A DNA stretch of 64,000 nucleotides from JAXMAR01 sp046350295 (GTDB taxonomy: Bacteria; Planctomycetota; Planctomycetia; Gemmatales; Gemmataceae): NCBI GenBank assembly GCA_046350295.1, contig JAXMAR010000020.1, positions 54,753 to 118,752 on the forward strand. Direction: 5' to 3'. The notes under the pieces are model-generated. The model ran no database searches. It saw nothing but the letters and a program-made list of their open reading frames with translations, and was not told the DNA's origin. Of the stretch, positions 17,608-28,148 are shown piece after piece. Positions within the stretch are counted from its first letter, which is position 1. The number at the start of each line of letters is the position of its first letter. The translations under genes were made by a program, and so were the position numbers.

Positions 17608-20042
17608 ATGAACTCCGCGGAGTCTTCTTCTCGCGGCCTGCCCGGCTGCCCAGGCTGGGGGCTCGCTTTCGCGCTCGTTTCGGCGACTTTGGCAGGCGCC
17701 CGTCTTTGTCGCCGGCCCGGGCGGTCTTCGCCATGGTCGCCGCGACCGCCGCTGCGCAAAGACTCCGGCCGTCGTTCAATTCGAGGAAGATGTCGCGACG
17801 CCACGGTATCGTTCACGAGGCGGACACCCCTGATACCCTGATCGCCCGCGCCGAGAATCTCCTCGCCTGCTTGCCCAAGTTCACGCGCGCAGCGGCGAGA
17901 CGCATTACCTTGCCGGCTCCGCCTACTTCCGGCTGGCGGAGCCGCGCCGCCGGGGCCGCAGCCATGGTTACCCGCGAGAAGCGCTGCTCCACCTGGAGGA
18001 AGCGTTCGCCGCCGCGGCGTCGATCCGGCCGACGAGCACTCGCTCCGTTACCGTCTCGGCTGGGTGCTCTACCACCACGGCACGACGGACAAGCAGATCA
18101 ACCGTGCCGTAGACCTCATGACCCAAAGCGTCGAAAAAGGCGCCGACGCCGCCTTCGCCGTGGCGTACGGCCTTATCGTCCAGGCGTATCTGCGCGGCAC
18201 GCCGCCCGATCTGGAAAAAGCTGCGGGCCGCCAGCCAGTCAGCTCGAGCTGACCGACGACCGCAACGTGCCCGCCATGGCCCAGGGCTAGCGCTTGGACA
18301 TGCCATGCTGCTGCTCCGGGGTTCGCCAGCGCGGCGACGCTATCAAGGAACTGACCGCATCGGCGCCGCTCCGAAGGAAATCCGCGTGAAAGCACGCCTG
18401 CTCGAAGCCAAGGCCTGCGGCGAGGAAGGCATGTGGAGTCGGCGCGATTCCGCTCTGGCGGGAACTGCTCGGTGAAGCCGACCGCGTTCCGGGCGGGAGC
18501 GGCGGAAGTGCTCTACCATCTCGGATACTGCTATCACGAAGCCGATCCTCCCGCGCCGGAGGAGGCGGCGAAGCAATGGGAAGAAGCGCTGGCATTGGGG
18601 GGAGAGGAAGGCAGGGCCGCCGGACTGCGACTGGGTTTGCTCCACCTGGACGGGAGCCTGCCCGATCCCAGCGCGGCCTGGAGAAATGGAGCGCGGCGCT
18701 GGCGAGCCTGCGCTCGGCCGCCGACTATGATACGCGGTTCATCCCCATCGACGAAGCCCGGGGATGGTTCGAGAACGCGTTCAAGACATTCATGGAAGGG
18801 CAAGACTTCCGCAGCGCCGAGCAACTCGCGTTGCTCTACGCCAGGCTGGCGTTGCCCGGTAAGGCCGACGAGCGTCTGGCGGAGGCTCTGCACGGCATGG
18901 CGTTGGAGGAGCGCGAGAAGATCAAGGGGCTGCCGGAGACGGTGGCGGTCAAGAAGCGCGAGGAGCTGCGCGGCCAGTTCCATCGCGCGGCCGTCGCCTA
19001 CGAGGAGGCGTCCAGCCGGCTCAAGGAGCCGCTCAGCGCCATGTGGCAGGCGGGGCGTTGCTATCTGGAGGCGGAGACACGCGCACGGCGTCACGGCCGC
19101 TGGAACGTTTTGATGTCCCCGGAGAAGGACGAGATGAAACCGGGCCCACGCCTGGCTGTCGCTCGCCGATGCTGGCTGGGCGCCGGGAGACAAGGACAAG
19201 CGCTCGCGCCCATTACAAGTGCATCGAGTACCCGGACACGCTCCTTTCGCCTACCGGGCCCGCTACGAACTGGCCCCTGAGGAAACGGAGAAGAAAACTA
19301 TGCGCAGCATGCGTGCCATCCTGAACAGAATTTGACATGCCCCGCGGCGGACCGGGACGCCTTCAGAGAAATCGGTCTACAGCTCGCGGGCCTGCTCATT
19401 CTGCTGAAGGACTACGATCAGGCTGCCTTTCGGCTGAAGGAAGCGACGCGCCCGTATCCTGCCAATGCCCATGCCCTCACCACGCGTGGGATCACTTCGC
19501 CGAATGTTATCGACGTTTGGCCGAGCAGGAGCGGGGGCGTTTGACGGTTGCGAAGAACCCGGAAAACACTTGCCCACTATCGGGCGTAGCGGCGACGCCC
19601 TGCTAGAACAGGGACATTTCCGAGGAGTTGAAGCTGCGCGCGAAAGGGATGCTGGATGCGACCGAGCAGTCGCTGCTGCGTCGCAGCGCCTTCGGCTGCC
19701 GACGCAGGGTTTGAGGGGAACCAGCCTCGAGCTGCTGCGACTTTATCGGGCATCTGCGTCTTCGCTATCGCCGCCGGATCGATTCGCTGCTGGCCTGTCA
19801 GCGTATCTTCAAGTGCTTCGGCGTGATGCCACCCGCCGAGTTCCGCGCCGCGCAACTCGCCGCCCTCGAGGCCGTCGCCCTGGCGCGCGAGGATCTCGCC
19901 GTGTTGCCGCCCGAAGCCGACGTATTCCAGGGCCCTGGCGTCTGGTCGCACCGCGAATGGACCACCCGCCTCGATGAAATGCAAGAACGACTCCGCACCC
20001 CCGCCCGGCGCCGAGTCCAAAGGCATGCCTGTCGTCCGATAG
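17608..20042 (+). pseudogene. Long TPR-repeat protein, multiply frameshifted
   Basis: The start MNSAESSSRGLPGCPGWGLA leads into a hydrophobic segment (FALVSATLAGARL). A chain of helical TPR-like repeats then runs for about 2.3 kb across changing frames. Examples are LAGSAYFRLAEP, REALLHLEEAFAA, WVLYHHGTTDKQINRAVDLM, AAEVLYHLGYCYHEADPPAP, KWSAALASLRSAADYD, EQLALLYARLALPGKADERL, HRAAVAYEEASSRLKEPLSA, LAGLLILLKDYDQAAFRLKE and HFAECYRRLAEQERGRL. The end is FKCFGVMPPAEFRAAQLAAL, WTTRLDEMQERL, then PPPGAESKGMPVVR-stop at 20040-20042 in another frame. More than eight shifts are needed. It would be an exported or membrane-attached scaffold of about 800 residues. Confidence 0.6.
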
Positions 20043-20160
20043 CCAGATCGCCGTCCCCCAACCCTCATCCCTTGCACGATTATCCGGCGCCTCGCTCGCG
20101 GTTTTGCGCACGTCCCACACTCGCCGCCGTCTCGCCCCAAGCCGCCCTGCCGTGAAGGCG

Positions 20161-20761
20161 TCACGCCGCCCGAAGTTGCTGCACGTTTTTCTTCCTGTTC
20201 ACCAGGGCATAGACGCAGCCCACTACGCAGTGAAAGCCGATGAGGTGCAGCGACTCGGACAACGCCCATGTCGTGGCACGCGGCGTGGAAACTCTGTTTG
20301 GCCATCTTGCGGAGTTGGCCGCCGTCGAAGCCGGTGACGCCGAAGGTGTCGATGCCGTTGGCGTTGGCCCACTTGACGGCTTCGAGGATGTTCTTGCTGT
20401 TGCCCGAGCCGCTGATGGCGATGAGGAGGTCGCCCGGCTCCCCGAGGTTCTTGAGCTGCTCGACGAAGACGCGATCGTAGCTGGTGTCGTTGGCCCAGGC
20501 GAGGATGTAAGAGGTGTTGTCCGTGAGGCTGAGGACCTTGAGGCGCTTCCCGACTTCGGGGGCCGTACCCCTGCCGAGATCTTCGCAGAGGTGGAGGCGT
20601 TGGCGCCGGAGCTGCCGTTGCCGATGATGGGGACGAAGTGGCCGTCTGATAGCGGGCGTAAATGGCGGCGGCGAGTTCGTCCATGTCCTGCCAGTTGAGG
20701 CGGTCGATCTCTTTCTTGACGTCGTCGAGGAACGCTTTGGAAGTAAGGCGGGCCCAAGCAT
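20161..20761 (-). pseudogene. gmhA: SIS-domain sugar isomerase, GmhA-like, frameshifted
   Basis: The parts join to a protein of about 200 residues. The start at 20761 gives YFQS, then EIDRLNWQDMDELAAAIYAR in another frame, then the sugar-phosphate loop IIGNGSSGANAS and HLCEDLG. A long intact block follows: RLKVLSLTDNTSYILAWAND, TSYDRVFVEQLKNLGEPGDL, LIAISGSGNSKNILEAVKWA and GIDTFGVTGFDGGQLRKMAK. It ends SLHLIGFHCVVGCVYALVNR. GmhA turns sedoheptulose 7-phosphate into heptose phosphate for lipopolysaccharide; other SIS isomerases of this size are possible. It is divergent from hom with a 214-base gap that carries a palindromic repeat. Confidence 0.75.
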
Positions 20762-20932
20762 GGAGGCATCCTTTCCCGTGAAAACGCGGTGTTTGGAGGC
20801 TGTATTAGACGGCGAAGTGGGGGAAGACGGTCAAGGCGAGCGGCACAGGGAGCGGCTGAAAGTTTCCTCATCGCTTCGGCGGACGCGTGAAAGCGTTTTC
20901 GTACTCAAGAAGCGCATCAACCGCAACATTGC

Positions 20933-20956
20933 AGCCTGGTTCTGCGAACCGAGGCT
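20933..20956. repeat. Palindromic repeat, third AGCC-GGTT copy
   Basis: AGCCTGGTT-CTGCG-AACCGAGGCT matches the reverse complement of the 17434 copy except for one missing base in the left arm. It ends 19 bases before the hom start codon, so it is probably within the hom leader and could fold in the mRNA. Confidence 0.6.
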
Positions 20957-20975
20957 CAAGACAACCAAGAAAACG

Positions 20976-22310
20976 ATGCCGGAACCGTTTCATGTCGCGT
21001 TGATCGGCTGCGGCGCCGTGGGGGGCGGGGTCGCCAAGCTGCTGCTCGAGCATCCGGCGCGGTTGGCGGCTCGCGCCGGGCGACGGCTCATCCTCGAGCG
21101 CGTCGTCGTGCGCGATCCGCGCAAGCCCCGGCCCGAGTGCGTCCCGCCTTCGCTTTTCACCACGGATATCCGCGAAGTGCTCGAGGACCCGAAAATCGAC
21201 GCGGCTGTTGAAGTCGTCGGCGGCGTCGACTTCGCCCGCCGCGCTGTCCTCGACCTGCTCGCGGCCGGCAAGGACGTCGTCACCGCCAACAAGGCGCTGC
21301 TCGCCCTCCATGGCCGGGAAATCTTCGACGCCGGCCGGCTCCATCAGCAGGCGGTCGCCTTCGAAGCCAGCGTCGGCGGCGGCATCCCCATCATCGGCGC
21401 GCTCTCCCATGGCCTCGCCGCCAACCAGATCCTCTCGCTCCAGGGCATCGTCAACGGCACCTGCAACTTCATCCTCACCGGCATGAGCGAGCAGGGCTCC
21501 GATTATGCCAAGGTGCTGCGCGAAGCGCAGGAACGCGGCTATGCGGAGGCCGATCCGACCCTCGATGTCAATGGCGCCGACTCAGCCCACAAGCTCGCGA
21601 TCCTCGCCCAGATCGCCTTCGGCGCCACCGTACCCTTCGAGTCGATCGCGCGGCGCGGCATCGCCGAGATCCAGGCGGACGACATCCGCTACGCCCTCGA
21701 GTTGGGCTACACGATCAAGCTGCTCGCCGAAGCATGGTTCGAGCCGGACCATCCCGGCGAGGACAACTCGGGCGGCCAGCTCGCCTGCCATGTCTCCCCG
21801 GTGATGTTGCGCAAGCACGCCCCGCTCGCCCTGGTGCGCGACGCCTTCAACGCCATCTTCGTCGTCGGTGACGCGGTCGGCAGCACGCTCTACTATGGGC
21901 GGGGGGCGGGGCAGATGCCGACCGCCAGCGCCGTCGTCGCCGACCTCATCGACCTCGCCGCCGGCCGGGCCCAGCGCACCTTCGAGGCCCTGCGTCTCTG
22001 GTCCGACGAGAGCCGCGGCATCCGGCTGCGGCCGACCAGCTCCGTCCCGTCGCGATTCTATCTACGGCTCATGGTGGAGGACCGCCCCGGCGTGCTCGCG
22101 GAGGTGGCCCGGCTCCTCGCCAACCACGGCATCTCGATCTCCTCGGTCATCCAGCACGAGGCGGTCGAGGACGGGCCGAACGGCGCCGTGGTCCCCCTCA
22201 TCATCCTGACGCACACCTGTCCCACGGGCGCATTCGACGCCACGATGGCGGAGATGAACCGCATGCCGTTCTTGAGCCGGCCCAGCGTGTATTATCCAGT
22301 AGGGGATTGA
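20976..22310 (+). CDS. hom: Homoserine dehydrogenase
   Basis: An intact protein of 444 residues that reduces aspartate semialdehyde to homoserine with NAD(P)H, on the path to threonine and methionine. The Rossmann loop GCGAVGGGVAKLL lies near residue 10. Other landmarks are KDVVTANKALLA, ASVGGGIPIIG, the family signature around GIVNGTCNFILTGM, and ADPTLDVNGADSAHKLAILA. A C-terminal ACT domain from about residue 350 (RLMVEDRPGVLAEVARLLAN) suggests feedback control by an amino acid, probably threonine. The ATG at 20976 is chosen over longer in-frame starts because the conserved N-terminus begins there. It is the one clearly intact large gene within the frameshift-rich stretch. Confidence 0.96.
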   Translation: MPEPFHVALIGCGAVGGGVAKLLLEHPARLAARAGRRLILERVVVRDPRKPRPECVPPSLFTTDIREVLEDPKIDAAVEVVGGVDFARRAVLDLLAAGKDVVTANKALLALHGREIFDAGRLHQQAVAFEASVGGGIPIIGALSHGLAANQILSLQGIVNGTCNFILTGMSEQGSDYAKVLREAQERGYAEADPTLDVNGADSAHKLAILAQIAFGATVPFESIARRGIAEIQADDIRYALELGYTIKLLAEAWFEPDHPGEDNSGGQLACHVSPVMLRKHAPLALVRDAFNAIFVVGDAVGSTLYYGRGAGQMPTASAVVADLIDLAAGRAQRTFEALRLWSDESRGIRLRPTSSVPSRFYLRLMVEDRPGVLAEVARLLANHGISISSVIQHEAVEDGPNGAVVPLIILTHTCPTGAFDATMAEMNRMPFLSRPSVYYPVGD

Positions 22311-22322
22311 GCGACCCGTGGC

Positions 22323-22340
22323 GGCACGTTTCAACGTGCC
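22323..22340 (+). terminator. Hairpin just after hom
   Basis: GGCACGTT-TC-AACGTGCC forms a perfect 8-base stem 12 bases after the hom stop. There is no T-run after it, so it may act as a pause or mRNA-end hairpin rather than a classic intrinsic terminator. Confidence 0.45.
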
Positions 22341-22380
22341 GGGAAAACGGCGGCGCGTTGAAACCGTGCCCCACCGCAGC

Positions 22381-23284
22381 ATGTTCACCCATCTCACCGG
22401 CCAGGCCCGCCGCGTACTCCGGCTCGCCCACCAGGAGGCGTTTCAGCCGCAACCACGACTATGTCGGCCTGAAGCATCTTCCTCGCCATGCTGCGGGAAG
22501 GGGGTGGGGAGGCGTAGCGCGCCTGGCGGCTGCGGCGTCGACCTGACCAGGCGCAAGCTGCGCTGGACACCGAGTTGCGGCCGGCCATCCGTCTTCGAAT
22601 TGGAACGGTTGCCCCTGACGCTGGCCGTGCAGCGCGTCCTGGACAACGCTTTCGCCGAGGCGGAGCGCGTGGGGCAAGCCGAGGCCGGAGGCCGGCACCT
22701 TCTGCTCGGTATTCTCGCGGAGTACGATTCCCAGGCGGGCGCAAATCCTCGAACGCGCCGGTTTGAGCTACGATCGCCGCCGTCAGCAGGTGGAAGGCGG
22801 CGGCGTCGCGGAGAACCGAGACCGTCTCGTGCAAACCGCGGCGCCGGCCATTCCGGGAAGCACGCGCGATCCGGCTGCCCAGGAGCTGGAAGCCTGCATC
22901 AGCGTCGACAAGCTGCCGCGCGAATGGCGACCGCGACCCGGCGCTACGCCCGTGCAGGAGCGGGCCGTCGAAGCTCAGTTGCGGGGCACCCAGGTCGTGC
23001 TCGGCGGCATCCTCGGCGCCCTCGCCCTCTACGAGATGTACGGCTGGATCGGCGTCCCCCTCGGCATCCTCCTCGGCATCATGGTCGCCGCCTTTCAGAA
23101 CAGCGTCCTGGGCTGCCTCTTCGCCGGCACGGCCGGCTTCTTCATCGGCCTGCAGTACATTCGCGACGGCATCTGGATCATCTTCACCACGACCCTGGTC
23201 GGCGTCTTCCTCGGCTCCTGGCTCGGCCACGCCTGGCGGCCGGTGCATCCCGCGGCGCCGCCTCGCGACGGCGAGGACGAATGA
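22381..23284 (+). pseudogene. Clp N-domain protein with C-terminal membrane helices, frameshifted in its N-terminal half
   Basis: The start MFTHLTGQARRVLRLAHQEA is the first half of a Clp N-terminal repeat, continued in another frame as NHDYVGLKHL. A second half-repeat reads LPLTLAVQRVLDNAFAEAER and GGRHLLLGILAEYDSQA. Frame changes follow near ILERAGLSYDRRRQQVEGGG. The last 170 residues are intact (22763-23284). They end in a hydrophobic region with about three helices: TQVVLGGILGALALYEMYGW, IGVPLGILLGIMVAAFQNSV and a final IIFTTTLVGVFLGSWLGHAW. No ATPase domain is present. I infer an adaptor-like, membrane-anchored Clp-N protein of unknown partner. Confidence 0.65.
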
Positions 23285-23371
23285 GGTGAGTGCGGTCGTT
23301 GACTCCTATCTTCGAAACCGGGCTGGCACGGGCTTGTCGCGAACGAGTAGAGTAAGCCCAAGGAGGCGTTC

Positions 23372-23610
23372 ATGCGAACGATCATCCAGGTGAGCAAGAA
23401 GGACAACGCCAAGGCATGGGGAATCCTCGTCCGGCATTCGCCCGGGCAAGCGCTGCCCGATCGGACCTTCGTCCTTTCCGATGCCGCGGTCCAAGGCTTG
23501 CGCGAAGCGGGCGTTCGCTTCAGGTCATATCTTCTTCAACTCTGCACAATGTCAATGGAGCCGTCAGCGGTGAAAGATTGATCGTCGAGAAGGAAGCGGA
23601 GATCCTTTGA
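23372..23610 (+). pseudogene. Small conserved-looking protein with one frameshift
   Basis: Starts MRTIIQVSKKDNAKAWGILV. It reads through HSPGQALPDRTFVLSDAAV to GLREAGVRF, then continues best in another frame as VISSSTLHNVNGAVSGERL before a stop. A GGAGG lies at 23361-23365, 7 bases before the ATG. The two frames end at 23581 and 23610. The product would be 70-80 residues and soluble. No family is recognised. Confidence 0.5.
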
Positions 23611-23731
23611 TGCTGCTCGCGAGGTCCCTCGCTTTTCCCTTGACCTCCCCCACCCCTTCCGCCACCATAAACCATACCTACCCACCGGGGCCAACGCCCC
23701 ACCCGACCCGCTCCCCCCGAGGACCCACACC

Positions 23732-26197
23732 ATGCGCCTCCCGCGCTGGACCATCCTTGCCCTCCTCATCGCCTCCCCCATCCACGCTCAGGACAAAGCC
23801 AAAGTCCCTGTCGGCGCCGCCCCCACCGAGCCCGCGGATTCCATCGATATCTATCCCCCCACCGTCACCCTCGACGGCCCCCGCGCTTCGCAGCACCTCG
23901 GCGCCCTCGCCCTCCACAAAGGCGGCCGTCAGTGGGACGTGACCACTACCGCCAAATACTCGTCCGCGAATCCAGCCATCGCCACCGTCGACGCCACCGG
24001 CCTCGTCCAGCCCGTCAAGGATGGCGAGACCACCATCGCCGTCCAGGTAGGCGCCCTCAAGAAGTCCGTCGCCGTCAAAGTCAAAGGCGCCACGCTCGAT
24101 AACCCCGTCTCCTTCACGCGCGAGATCGTGCCCATCCTCACCAAGGCCGGCTGCAACCAGGGCGCTTGCCACGGCTCCCAGCACGGCAAGGGGGGCTTCC
24201 GCCTCAGCCTCCTCGGCTTCGATCCCGCCTTCGACCACGCCCAGATCGTCCAGTCCGCCGAGGGCCGCCGCGCCCTGCCCGCCCATCCCGAAGCGAGCAT
24301 CCTCCTCCTCAAGCCGACCCTCCAGATGGAGCACGGCGGCGGCGAACGCTTCAAGATCGGCAGCCGCGAATACGTCTACCTCAAGCGCTGGCTGGAAGAC
24401 GGCGCCCCCGAGCCGAGCCCCAAAGACCCCGAGTGCGTCTCTCTCGAAGTCTGGCCCAAACACCGCCTCGCGACCCCCGGCGAAGCGCAGCACATCCGCG
24501 TCACCGCCACCTGGAAAGACGGCCTCGTCGAAGACGTCACCGAGGTCGCCCAGTACGACTCGCTCAACGATGCCGTCGCTTCGGTCACGCCGCAGGGGCA
24601 TGTCACCGTCCTCGCGAAGGGCGAAACCCACATCATGATCCGTTTCGCCGGCCAGGCGACCGTCGTCCAGATCACCGCCCCCTACGACAAGATCACCCCC
24701 TACCCCGCCGTCGCCAAGAACAACTTCATCGACGACAAGCTCATCGCCAAGTGGAAGGACCTCGGCCTCACGCCGTCGCCGCTGTGCTCCGACGATGATT
24801 TCCTTCGCCGCATCTTCCTCGACGGCATCGGCACGCTTCCCACGCCTGAGGAGAGCGCCGCCTTCCGTGCCGACAAGACGCCCGATAAGCGCGCCAAGTG
24901 GATCGCCAAGGTCCTCGACCGCCCCGAGTTCGTCGATTTCTGGGCTTACAAATGGGGCGACCTGCTCCGCATCAACCGCGATTTCCTGCAGGACCGCGGC
25001 ATGTGGTCCTTCCACAACTGGGTCCGGGCTTGCCTGCGCGACAAGAAACCCGTCGACGAGATGGTCCGTGACATCATCACTGCCGAGGGAAGCACTTTCA
25101 CCGAAGGCCCCGCCAACTACTACATGGTCGCTCGTACGCCCGGCGACTGGGCCGAGACCACCAGCCAGCTCTTCCTCGGCGTTCGCATCGGCTGCGCCAA
25201 GTGCCACCACCACCCCTTCGAGAAATGGTCGCAGGACGACTACTATGGCATGGCCGCCTTCTTCGTTCGCCTCGGCACGAAGAACAGCCAGGAGTTCGGC
25301 CTCTTCGGCCGTGAGCAGGTCGTCTACCTCAAGAACACGGGCGAGCAGACCCACCCGCGCAAGGGAGGGGTCGTCCCGCCGCATCCGCTCGACGGCGGCA
25401 GTACGGTCGACCCCCCTCGACCGCCGCGTCAGTTGCCGACTGGCTGACCAGCCCGGCAAACCCGTTTTTCGCGCCGAACATCGTCAACCGTTTCTGGGGC
25501 TACCTGATGGGCCGCGGCCTGGTGGAACCGCTCGACGACATGCGCGCCACCAACCCAGCGTCCAACCCTGAATTGCTCGACGCCCTCGCCGCCGATTTCG
25601 TCAGCCACAAATACGACCTGCGCCATCTGCTCGAAACGATCATGCAGTCCTCAGCGCCTACCAGCTCAGCTCCGAACTCCACCCCGGCAACAAGGCCGAC
25701 GCGGCCAACGGCTTTTTCGCCCGCTTCACCGTCCGCCGCCTGCTGCCGAACAGCTTGCCGACGCCATCGATTTCGCCACCGGCACGCGCGAGAAATACCC
25801 GGGTCTCCCCTTGGGCACGCGCGCCATCCAGCTCCCCGACACCTCCGTCAAATCCTACCTGCTGGACGTCTTCGGCCGCCCCGCTCGCCAGATCACCTGC
25901 GAATGCGAGCGTACCACGCAGCCCAACATCGCCCAGGCCATGCACCTCCTCAACGGCGACTTCCTGAACAAGAAAATGGGCGACCCCACCGGCCGCATCG
26001 AGAAACTCCTCAAGTCCAGGAAGACCCGGCCGGAGATCGTCGCCGAGCTCTACCTGGTGACCCTCTCGCGCCCGCCCCGACCCGCCGAGCTGACGCGTGC
26101 CTTGGGCTGGATCGAGCGCGCCCCGAACGAAAAAGAAGGCGCCCAGGACATCCTCTGGGCGCTTCTCAACTCGCGCTCGTTCCTCTTTGTCCACTAG
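23732..26197 (+). CDS. DUF1549/DUF1553 protein with Ig-like (BIG2) domain, two frameshifts near the 3' end
   Basis: A planctomycete-type exported protein of about 820 residues. The signal peptide is LPRWTILALLIASPIHAQ. A bacterial Ig-like domain follows (ANPAIATVDATGLVQPVKDG). Next is a PSCyt-type segment (EIVPILTKAGCNQGACHGS). The DUF1549 domain has NNFIDDKLIAKWKDLGL, DFWAYKWGDLLRINRDF and the motif GCAKCHHHPFEKWSQDDYYG. A frame change near 25410 leads to LADWLTSPANPFFAPNIVNR, and another near 25655 leads to AYQLSSELHPGNKADAANG. A last one gives DUF1553, from GTREKYPGLPLGTRAIQLPD to WALLNSRSFLFVH-stop. The family is abundant in planctomycetes and often paired with sulfatases or DUF1501 proteins; its function is unsettled. 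No DUF1501 partner is present here. Confidence 0.85.
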
Positions 26198-26203
26198 CGC
26201 AAG

Positions 26204-26232
26204 CCCGCCCGCGAGTCTTCGAGCCTGCGGGG
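26204..26232 (+). repeat. Inverted repeat shared with the ROK gene 3' flank
   Basis: CCCGC (26204-26208) pairs with GCGGG (26227-26231). Bases 26211-26232 are identical, in reverse complement, to 51708-51729. Each copy lies within 50 bases after the stop of a gene (DUF1549 here, ROK there), which fits a transcript-end hairpin. Confidence 0.6.
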
Positions 26233-26297
26233 TAGAGATGTCCTCTCGGTGGCTCGAGCCCCCGCTGGGGTCCGCTGTCGTTGCAGAGAGGGGCGCC

Positions 26298-26630
26298 CTA
26301 CTTCTTCTTCCGTTCGGGAAGGTGGACGACGTGGCAGGTTCGGTTATTGGTCGCGATCTCGAGCCGGACCTCAGCGCCGGGGGCCAGGCGATCGTCCTTC
26401 AGCCCCGCGTCGCTCGCCCCCCCTTTGGGCCCGACGAATTTGGTCTTGTCGTTGATGTCGTAGGTTTTCTCTTTGCCGCCGTCGATCTTGATCGTCAAGG
26501 TGCTCGCTTTCGTGTCCACCTTGACGACGACGCCCTTGACCTCCTTGTCTTTTTCCCCGGCGCCCGCCGCGCCAAAGGCGCCGGCCAGAATGAAGATCGC
26601 CACGATGCCCGCTGTCGCTCGACGAAACAT
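26298..26630 (-). CDS. Small exported beta-rich protein
   Basis: A 110-residue protein with a signal peptide (RRATAGIVAIFILAGAFGAA) and a short beta-rich body: KEVKGVVVKVDTKASTLTIK, KTYDINDKTKFVGPKGG and PGAEVRLEIATNN. It ends in a basic ERKKK. The start at 26630 has GGAG 7 bases upstream on the minus strand; the longer open frame to 26750 has no such support. The pattern of repeated KVD...LTIK strands resembles DUF5666-like OB-fold proteins, but this is a guess. It is divergent from nagA, with a 254-base gap that I could not assign. It is convergent with the DUF1549 gene. Confidence 0.75.
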   Translation of the reverse strand: MFRRATAGIVAIFILAGAFGAAGAGEKDKEVKGVVVKVDTKASTLTIKIDGGKEKTYDINDKTKFVGPKGGASDAGLKDDRLAPGAEVRLEIATNNRTCHVVHLPERKKK

Positions 26631-26884
26631 GGTGCAACTCCTTGGTAAGAAGGTCCGCCACAAAACCCAGAACCGAAAGGGAAGCGAGGATCTGTCGCGG
26701 AGAGAGCTTGGCGCGCGTCGCGTCTGGTTCAGCCGCAGACGCAAGCACACGCATTATAGCCTCGACCGGCGCAGTCGTCCCATTGCTGGCCCCCGCGGCT
26801 TTTGACGCTCCATAGAACAACTCAAACCCGTCACGCGGGCGGACAACGCGCGGCGCGACAATTCCCACCAACCCATTCCGCCAC

Positions 26885-28067
26885 ATGCCCCCCATCATCT
26901 TTCACAACGGCGCCCTCATCCTCGAAGACCGCATCCTGCGCGGCGGCTCTCTCGAAGTCGATGGCCCGCGCATTACCGCGATCCATCCGGGCGTCGGGCC
27001 TGCCGGCCGGCGCGTCGATCTCGAAGGCGGCTACGTCGCTCCCGGCTTCGTCGATCTCCATGTCCACGGCGGCGACGGCGCCGACTTCATGGACGGGACG
27101 CAAGAAGCGTTCCGGACGGCGTGCCGCGCCCATCTGCGTCATGGCACGACCAGCCTCGTGCCGACCACAACCGTTGGCCGGCACGATCAGCATCTCGCCT
27201 TCCTGGAGTTGTGTCGCCGCCTGAAGCCTGATCCGGTGGACGGCGCCCGCATCCTGGGCGCCCATTTCTACGGGCCGTACTTCGCCTACGAGGCGCGCGG
27301 GGCTCATCCGGGCGCCGGCGTCCGTCCTCGGTTCCCGTGGAGTATGAGCAGTACCTCGCCTTCATGAAGTAGCATTGTCACGGCTACTGTCGCCCCAGAG
27401 CGCACCTGGCGCCGAGGATTTCGTCGTGCCTGCCGGGCGTGCAGCATCCGTTGCAATACCCGGTCATTCGCATGCCACCTTCGAGCAGATGGAAGCGGCG
27501 GTCGGCTGGGGCGTGCGCATTGACCACCTCTTCTGCGCCCATGTCCGACCACCCTTCCCCGCCTCCGTCTCCACCCAGACCTACCCGATGCGCGGCGGTG
27601 TCGTGAAGCGACGCTCTACTTCGACGAATTGACGACCGAGGTGATCGCCGACGGCAAGCACCTCCAGCGCGAGGGCTGCTTCTCCTCGCCTACAAGATCA
27701 AGGGCCCCGACAAACAACCTCGTCACCGACTGCAACCGCCGGCTCGACATGCCCGACGGACCCTATATGATGGGGCCCCTGGACGGCGGCGAGCCGATCC
27801 TGAGAAGGGGACGGTGTCGGCCTCGTGCCGAACGGCACGGCAGCAGCCTCGAGCGTCGTCGGCGCCGGGTCCTGCGTGCGGACGCCCTCTCGAGACAGTT
27901 GTGCGGATGGCGAGCCTGACACCGGCGCGCATCGCGGGTCATGGCGAGCCGGGAGATCGGCAGCTTGACCCCGGGGAAACGAGCGGACCTGGTGGTACTG
28001 GATGCGGAGCTGAACGTGCGGCGGGTATATCGGGACGGGGAGTTGCAGTACGAGTCGGGGGGCGGTG
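26885..28067 (+). pseudogene. nagA: N-acetylglucosamine-6-phosphate deacetylase, frameshifted
   Basis: The first 140 residues are intact. They read FHNGALILEDRILRGGSLEV, then the metal-binding GFVDLHVHGGDGADFMDGT and HLRHGTTSLVPTTTVG. Later pieces lie in several frames: ARGAHPGAGVR, VEYEQYLAFMK, PGHSHATFEQMEAAV, LYFDELTTEVIADGKHLQRE, LAYKIKGPDKQ, LVTDC, DMPDGPYMMGPLDGGEPIL, MASLTPARIAG and EIGSLTPGKRADLVVLDAEL near the end. NagA removes acetate from GlcNAc-6-P in amino-sugar use and cell-wall recycling. The stop is unresolved because of a G-run near 28060; 28067 is an estimate. At least five shifts occur. Confidence 0.75.
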
Positions 28068-28148
28068 ACTCGCGGCGACGCTGTCGATTGTATTGCCGAC
28101 GCCCCGGTTACACTGACGCGAAAACAACTGACGCGACAGGAGCGGCGT

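Noticed and set aside
23678..25459. Minus-strand open frame of 593 codons opposite the DUF1549 gene
   Set aside because: Shadow frame rich in Gly/Asp/Val; the plus strand encodes DUF1549 signatures.
7800..28070. Programmed ribosomal frameshifting as the cause of the broken frames
   Set aside because: The shifts are too many, go in both directions, occur in unrelated genes and show no shared slippery site or downstream structure.
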